Assembly (NCBI GenBank): GCA_944392675.1
Contig: CALXXK010000004.1
Location: forward strand, 1-32,804
Length of the DNA stretch: 32,804 nt
Direction of reading: 5' to 3'
DNA from: an uncultured Clostridia bacterium
Lineage (GTDB): Bacteria; Bacillota; Clostridia; TANB77; CAG-508
The notes below the pieces were generated by a model. That model searched no databases. It saw nothing but the letters and a program-made list of their open reading frames with translations, and was not told the DNA's origin. A program made the position numbers and the translations under genes. Below, piece by piece: positions 28,253 to 32,804 of the stretch; position 1 is the stretch's first letter; each line of letters starts with the position of its first letter.

Positions 28253-30082
28253 TCACTCCTTATCGTCAAACTCTATGTCAAACTCAACCTTAGAATCGTT
28301 ACTTGAATTATTATTATTTATATTAAGGGTATTAACATTATCTTTTTCAGGTGTCTTTTCAGAATTTGAAATACCCATTCTTGAATATTCTGAGAAAGAT
28401 ATAAACTCATCGTTGTTTTTATTATCTATATCAGAAATTACAATACCCATATCGTTTCTATCTCCATAAGTTCCAAACTCTAACTTATGCTTATCAAAAT
28501 ATGATTTTGCTTCCGCATTATCTTTAAAACCATAGGCTTTATTAAGATTAGATTTCACATCAGGTGAAAGCGTATCATATGTAACTTCAGCAGGCATTTT
28601 CTTAATGCTATCTCTATCGACAGTAGCACGAGTAACCTCTTTATTAACAGTCGTAGAATTGATTTTATTAATATAACTGTTAAATTCATCTTTAGAGCCA
28701 TTTCTTGCAATATAATAAAAATCATTTAATTCATTATCTGTAAGCTCTCTGTTACAACGATTCATTGCTACATCAACAATATTGGTATCATAAATATAGT
28801 TTTTATAACTACCATCTTTTTTGATATATGCTTGTTTGAACCTTTCCCTGTCATTATCATAAGCTGTTTTGACCTTTTCATCAATATCGGATTTCTTTTC
28901 ATTAAATTCCATTCTCTGATATTGTTGATATGAAAAAGTAAAAACACCATACTGTTGTCCATTTTCATTTTCAATAATATTCATTTTATAATCTTCATTT
29001 TTTAATTTATTATTGAACTCATAAACTTTTGAAATTGGTACAGTTGCTTTATATAAATCAGAAGGATTTACATTTTCAAAAGGATTTCTATTTTCAACAC
29101 CTTCAGGATGTTTGTTTCCATCAAAATGAGTAAAATTACCTTTATCAGCAAATCCCTTTTGAATATAATACGGTAAATCCTTATCCTCAATATAGATGTT
29201 CATTTTATGCTCATCTTTAGTACCTGTAACGGTAAAGTCTTTTCCATCACTTTCAAGTTCATTTGCAATCTTTGCCGCAGTAGTAGCAGAAACAGTCTGA
29301 ACAAAATAAGTACTATCCTTAAAATATTCTTTATCAACAGTACCATCTTGTTTAAGAGACTGAAAATGTTCCCTGATTTGGTCTGGATTCAAATCTTTAT
29401 ATTTAGGGTCAGTTAAAAGTTTCTCTTTTAATTGCTGGAATCTTTCTTCTGAATATTCCTGACAATAAATACTATCTATTTCTTCCATAATTTCATCGTG
29501 TAATTCGCTATCGGTGAAATTAATCTTTTGCTCATAGTATTTTCGCCTCATACGCTCATTAAAAGCCTGTTTTGACATATTAGTATAAATAGAATATGTT
29601 AATCCTTTATGAGCTTCAACTTGTTTATCATAAATACTTTGTAATTTACTTACACGATTAATTATTCTACTACTATAAGGATTTTTTTCAAGTTTATTAA
29701 GAGCCTTATCCAGTTTTTTCCGTGTCTTTAAAAATTTATCTATATTTGCATTAGATGCTTTGTGTAATACTTTATTATCAACTTTACTTTTCTCTGGTTT
29801 AATAACAAATTCTACACCAGCTTTTTGATATTCTAATCCAAATTTTTGAACATCATCATAACTAAGGTTAGACAGACCATCCAGTTCCTTAGTCGGTCCA
29901 TCCTTAGTTATACGTTTCCATCCAGCCATATGTCTTTGATGTAAAAACGCTTTTCCTTTTTTAAAAAGACTTAAAAACAATTTTTGCAACATTCTTGCTA
30001 ACTTAGCAAAAATTGCATTCATAATACGCTTAAAGTCATTACCTGTAGTTTGAACATCACCACGAACAACTTCTGATTCCAT
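28253..30082 (-). CDS. PcfB/DUF3801-like protein with long C-terminal region
   Basis: 609 residues. Residues ~1-110 match the PcfB/DUF3801 pattern: MESEVVRGDVQTTGNDFKRI, a basic middle, RITKDGPTKELDGLSNLSYDDVQKFGLEYQKAGVEFVIKPEK. In pCF10-type systems PcfB helps the relaxosome dock to the coupling protein, and it normally precedes virD4, as here. PcfB is ~150 residues; the remaining ~490 residues, with coiled coils (~115-150) and several repeated alpha/beta segments (SATTAAKIANELESDGKDFT, KATVPISKVYEFNNKLKNED), are not recognised. GAGG precedes the ATG. Confidence 0.75.
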   Translation of the reverse strand: MESEVVRGDVQTTGNDFKRIMNAIFAKLARMLQKLFLSLFKKGKAFLHQRHMAGWKRITKDGPTKELDGLSNLSYDDVQKFGLEYQKAGVEFVIKPEKSKVDNKVLHKASNANIDKFLKTRKKLDKALNKLEKNPYSSRIINRVSKLQSIYDKQVEAHKGLTYSIYTNMSKQAFNERMRRKYYEQKINFTDSELHDEIMEEIDSIYCQEYSEERFQQLKEKLLTDPKYKDLNPDQIREHFQSLKQDGTVDKEYFKDSTYFVQTVSATTAAKIANELESDGKDFTVTGTKDEHKMNIYIEDKDLPYYIQKGFADKGNFTHFDGNKHPEGVENRNPFENVNPSDLYKATVPISKVYEFNNKLKNEDYKMNIIENENGQQYGVFTFSYQQYQRMEFNEKKSDIDEKVKTAYDNDRERFKQAYIKKDGSYKNYIYDTNIVDVAMNRCNRELTDNELNDFYYIARNGSKDEFNSYINKINSTTVNKEVTRATVDRDSIKKMPAEVTYDTLSPDVKSNLNKAYGFKDNAEAKSYFDKHKLEFGTYGDRNDMGIVISDIDNKNNDEFISFSEYSRMGISNSEKTPEKDNVNTLNINNNNSSNDSKVEFDIEFDDKE

Positions 30083-30115
30083 AAATCATTACCTCACTTA
30101 ACTTTATTTATATTC

Positions 30116-30137
30116 ATACTTCTATCTTTAGAAGTAT
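30116..30137 (-). promoter_or_regulatory. Intergenic hairpin before PcfB-like gene
   Basis: ATACTTCT and AGAAGTAT make eight perfect pairs around six bases, between the primase stop and the next ribosome site. There is no T-run, so it may adjust mRNA stability or processing rather than terminate. Confidence 0.4.
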
Positions 30138-30147
30138 TTACTGACCT

Positions 30148-32295
30148 TCACCCATCAGGTGGATGCCCCATATTGTTATTATGAGCCATTCTTGACGTTC
30201 TTGGATTTTTATAATTCGTAGAAGGAATGCCTTGCTCTCTATTAGAAATAATAGAATCATATTGAAATTCATTACTGATATAATTTTCCGCTTTGAGGTC
30301 AAGTATGTTTCCTGTATTATTAAAGATTAATACAACCTGAAAAGCATTTCCTTTAGAGTTAAGATATTTATCTTTTAACTGTGGATTTTTATTAAATCGT
30401 TTCAAATCTTCCTGAGAATATTGTGCTGAATAATTGATTCGAGCCATATATCCTTCAGAAAATCTGCTTAAATTATATCTCAAATCTCTCTTATCATAGC
30501 CATCATCAAAGAATTTTTTACACTCATCAAGATTGTCAGCAATATATAATTTTGCAAATTTATCATTATCTTTTTTTAATGCTTCAGTTCCTTCAATGTT
30601 AAAAGATTTGCTAAACTGAGACATAACAAGGTCTTTTTGATGAGCATTAAGTTTTACTTTCACAGAATTACCACTTTTATCAAGTGCTGAAACATTATTA
30701 AGAATTTTATCAAAAGAGCCATCATAAGTCTTTTCAAACTCTTTATATTCAGTTGTATTAAGCAGATACTCTTTACAATAATTTCCTATGTCAATCTTCC
30801 TACCATCGTCAGAAATATATTTTCCTTCCTCAAAACCATTAAGTATATGATTGAAGTTAAACCTTCCCTGCTCAAGAAACTTTTGTAATATATTATTATC
30901 TTCATTAATAGCTATTTGTTTCAATTTATTAAGAATGTATGAGCCAAAACAATTTCTCATTGCTTTTCCTAACTCAGAATTATTTTGATGTGGATGACAA
31001 ATTCCTTTTACTTCATTTTTTTCATAATTAAAATGCTTACAAGTATATTCCTGAAACAAATTATCTATGTATGAATCATTTAGTCTATCATCACTTATTA
31101 TTTTATTATATACAGATTTGATTACATCAGCACTTATAGAATTATTAGATAATTCTGATGAGAAATAATAATCAAAAAGGAAGTCAATTCCTTTGACTTT
31201 GACTTCTTCAATATTTTTCTTATTAACACCATTAATAAGAAAATCGTTCATATCCTTTCCTGCTTTAAGTTGTCTTGCATTAATAACCTTAACTTCTATG
31301 CCCTCATCATATAAAGCAGGAATGATTTTACACATAGAATTTCTTCCTACATCATCATTATCAAGGCACAGGGTAACAGGAACATTGAGGCTTTTTATCA
31401 TAATCAGTTGCTCATTAGTCAGTTCACTCCCCATAATTGCAACTGCATTTTTTAAACCAAGTTCCCAAGCAGAAATTGCATCAAAATATCCTTCAACAAG
31501 TACGATTTCATTTTCACCCTTAGCAATTTGCTGTGCCCTATGGTAATTAAAGAGTATAGCCTTCTTTTGAAATATAGGGCTTACCTTAGTATTTTTATAT
31601 TTAACAGTTTTCTTATCATTTGATAATATTCTACCGCCAAACGCTACAGTTCTCCCTTGAGCATCTGAAATGGGAACAAGTAATCTATTGTTCTCAGAAT
31701 CATAATATTTATTGTCATTGTCATTTTTGCTTAAAATTCCAGCTTTAAACAAATCTTCATTTTTGAACTTTTTACTTAATTTACTTTGTAACAAATATTT
31801 AGGATTATACCCAAGTCCAAACTCTTTTATTGTATCATCGCTTATATGGCGTTTTTTCAGGTATTTATATGCAACGCCATTACTTTCTTTATCTTTTTCT
31901 AAACGCCACGCAGAAAGGCTCTGAGCTTCTTTCATAATACTATACAAAAGATTTTTTTCTTTATCTTCTTCAGATAATCTTTGATTTCCCTCACTCGGCA
32001 ATGTGAAATCAATAGAAAGATTTTGTTCTGTAATAATAAAATTATATATCTCTTTAAAATCTTCTATATAATGCCCTCTTTGTGCTTCTATTTCTTTCAC
32101 AAAATCTATAATAGTTCCTTCTTTATGACATCCAAAACATTCCCAATGTTTATCGTCATTAGTAACAGAAAAAGAAGCAGTATCTTCATTATGAAATGGA
32201 CATTTATACATACCATTATGTTGTCTTTCCACTCCATAATATTCAAGCATTTTTGTTATTGAGCCTTGCTTAACTATATCATCATAAACGCTCAT
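30148..32295 (-). CDS. DnaG-like DNA primase of the element
   Basis: 715 residues from ATG at 32295 with AAGGAG upstream (a GTG at 32304 touches the site). The CHC2 zinc finger is C32, H35, C53 and C56 (KCPFHNED...WECFGCHKEG). The catalytic core follows (~100-340), with FGLGYNPKY, the RNA-binding VPISDAQGRTVAFGGRIL block and the Toprim motifs VLVEGYFDAISAWE and CLDNDDVGRNS. The C-terminal ~370 residues are not the usual DnaB-binding domain and are not recognised. ICE primases make primers on transferred single strands or for element replication. First gene of the unit with PcfB-like and VirD4. Confidence 0.9.
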   Translation of the reverse strand: MSVYDDIVKQGSITKMLEYYGVERQHNGMYKCPFHNEDTASFSVTNDDKHWECFGCHKEGTIIDFVKEIEAQRGHYIEDFKEIYNFIITEQNLSIDFTLPSEGNQRLSEEDKEKNLLYSIMKEAQSLSAWRLEKDKESNGVAYKYLKKRHISDDTIKEFGLGYNPKYLLQSKLSKKFKNEDLFKAGILSKNDNDNKYYDSENNRLLVPISDAQGRTVAFGGRILSNDKKTVKYKNTKVSPIFQKKAILFNYHRAQQIAKGENEIVLVEGYFDAISAWELGLKNAVAIMGSELTNEQLIMIKSLNVPVTLCLDNDDVGRNSMCKIIPALYDEGIEVKVINARQLKAGKDMNDFLINGVNKKNIEEVKVKGIDFLFDYYFSSELSNNSISADVIKSVYNKIISDDRLNDSYIDNLFQEYTCKHFNYEKNEVKGICHPHQNNSELGKAMRNCFGSYILNKLKQIAINEDNNILQKFLEQGRFNFNHILNGFEEGKYISDDGRKIDIGNYCKEYLLNTTEYKEFEKTYDGSFDKILNNVSALDKSGNSVKVKLNAHQKDLVMSQFSKSFNIEGTEALKKDNDKFAKLYIADNLDECKKFFDDGYDKRDLRYNLSRFSEGYMARINYSAQYSQEDLKRFNKNPQLKDKYLNSKGNAFQVVLIFNNTGNILDLKAENYISNEFQYDSIISNREQGIPSTNYKNPRTSRMAHNNNMGHPPDG

Positions 32296-32309
32296 TAAAT
32301 TCACTCCTT

Positions 32310-32350
32310 AATTATAATATGGTTTCCAGAGAGGAAACCATATTATAATT
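32310..32350. promoter_or_regulatory. Perfect 18-bp-arm dyad before the primase gene
   Basis: Arms AATTATAATATGGTTTCC (32310-32327) and GGAAACCATATTATAATT (32333-32350) around AGAGA. It ends next to the primase ribosome site. A T8 run follows on the plus strand only. Each arm contains TATAAT when read on the minus strand. It could be a strong leader hairpin, an operator over a -10 element, or a plus-direction terminator. Confidence 0.65.
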
Positions 32351-32367
32351 TTTTTTACATACTTATA

Positions 32368-32804
32368 TTATTTAATTTTTCTTTTCTTTTTTACTGCAAT
32401 TATTACAGCAAATGCACACAATACAGTTAATGAAATAAATAATGCCATCATAATGTTATAATTGCTATCACCAGTATCAGGTGTTGACGGAACAGATTGT
32501 TCAATATTTTCATAAACATAAGTAACCACAATCTGCTCTTCTGTCATCTCACCATTAGCATTATCTGGTACAGTAATCAATTTATATCCATCTAATTCCT
32601 TGCCTTCTGATGTATATTCATCAAATACTTTTCCGTTGATAAGTACATCTTCTGTAATTTTGTTACCGTTTTGGTCTACATACTGAATCAAAACAGATGT
32701 ATCTTTGAGTTTATAGATGTAGTTTATTACAATCTGCTCTTCTGTCATCTCACCACTTGCATTTTCTGGTACAGCAGTGAGTTCATAACCATAAAATTCT
32801 TTCT
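32368..32804 (-). CDS. C-terminal part of MucBP-repeat surface protein (5' end outside window)
   Basis: Open to the right edge; 145 residues visible. Two MucBP-like repeats can be read: KEFYGYELTAVPENASGEMT...INYIYKL and TSVLIQYVDQNGNKITEDVL...ITVPDNANGEMTEEQIVVTYVYE. They end in near-identical DNA. The C-terminus has the three-part wall-anchor layout: PSTPDTGD (in place of LPxTG), a membrane helix (MMALFISLTVLCAFAVIIA) and KKKRKIK. MucBP repeats bind mucus or are spacers in adhesins. It lies upstream of the primase operon within the element, so it may aid mating contact or host attachment. Confidence 0.85.
   Translation of the reverse strand, partial: KEFYGYELTAVPENASGEMTEEQIVINYIYKLKDTSVLIQYVDQNGNKITEDVLINGKVFDEYTSEGKELDGYKLITVPDNANGEMTEEQIVVTYVYENIEQSVPSTPDTGDSNYNIMMALFISLTVLCAFAVIIAVKKKRKIK

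Overview
The window is very AT-rich, uses strong GGAGG-type ribosome sites, and reads as a low-GC Bacillota chromosome, most likely a gut-type Clostridia. Support comes from the MurI, DUF5684, BcrA-type ABC and DUF6774 proteins on the left and from the kind of conjugative element on the right. No single gene fixes the genus.

Positions 1-5352 are chromosomal: a DUF5684 membrane protein with murI, an ABC exporter pair, a tiny plus-strand DUF6774 gene, and a histidine phosphatase. Two 49-bp REP-like repeats sit next to stop codons here.

From about 5400 to the right edge is one end of an integrative and conjugative element (ICE). Its right end lies outside the window. Nearly all its genes are on the minus strand. 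In order from the left end: a tyrosine integrase with a small Cys-rich ORF, an excisionase, two small genes, a leader region, a frameshifted Tn916 Orf8-like gene and an Orf7-like sigma factor; an operon of small unknown genes (9.2-11.3 kb); a tRNA-Thr(UGU) with its own promoter and terminator; a replication initiator (RepA-type N-terminus, DUF6017-like C-terminus); a small membrane protein divergent from a plus-strand ribbon-helix-helix (RHH) regulator; a MOBP relaxase operon with MobC-like and accessory genes; a hairpin cluster that is the best oriT candidate; topoisomerase III; a probable type III toxin-antitoxin system; a long operon of unknown ICE proteins, one with a HAD nucleotidase domain; then VirD4, a PcfB/DUF3801-like protein and a DnaG-like primase; and the 3' part of a MucBP surface protein. 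The mating-channel ATPase and other channel genes are not seen and are probably to the right.

The genes form a self-transfer module. Int/Xis would excise the element, and Rep, primase and TopB would process or replicate its DNA. MobC and relaxase would act at oriT, VirD4 with the PcfB-like protein would couple the DNA to the channel, and the toxin-antitoxin pair would stabilise the element.

The most striking signals are four. (1) A two-repeat RNA lies upstream of a ToxN/AbiQ-like gene, separated from it by a terminator-like hairpin and driven by its own promoter, which is the layout of a type III toxin-antitoxin system. (2) A shared promoter module occurs four times: TATAAT, six bases, then a hairpin beginning at the predicted +1. 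In three copies it has near-identical TAGAGAGAA stems and a T-tract. This suggests element-wide leader control. (3) A run of five hairpins lies beside the relaxase operon. (4) A 16-bp dyad motif recurs four times next to ribosome binding sites. All functional calls rest on motif recognition by eye; no search or folding program was run.
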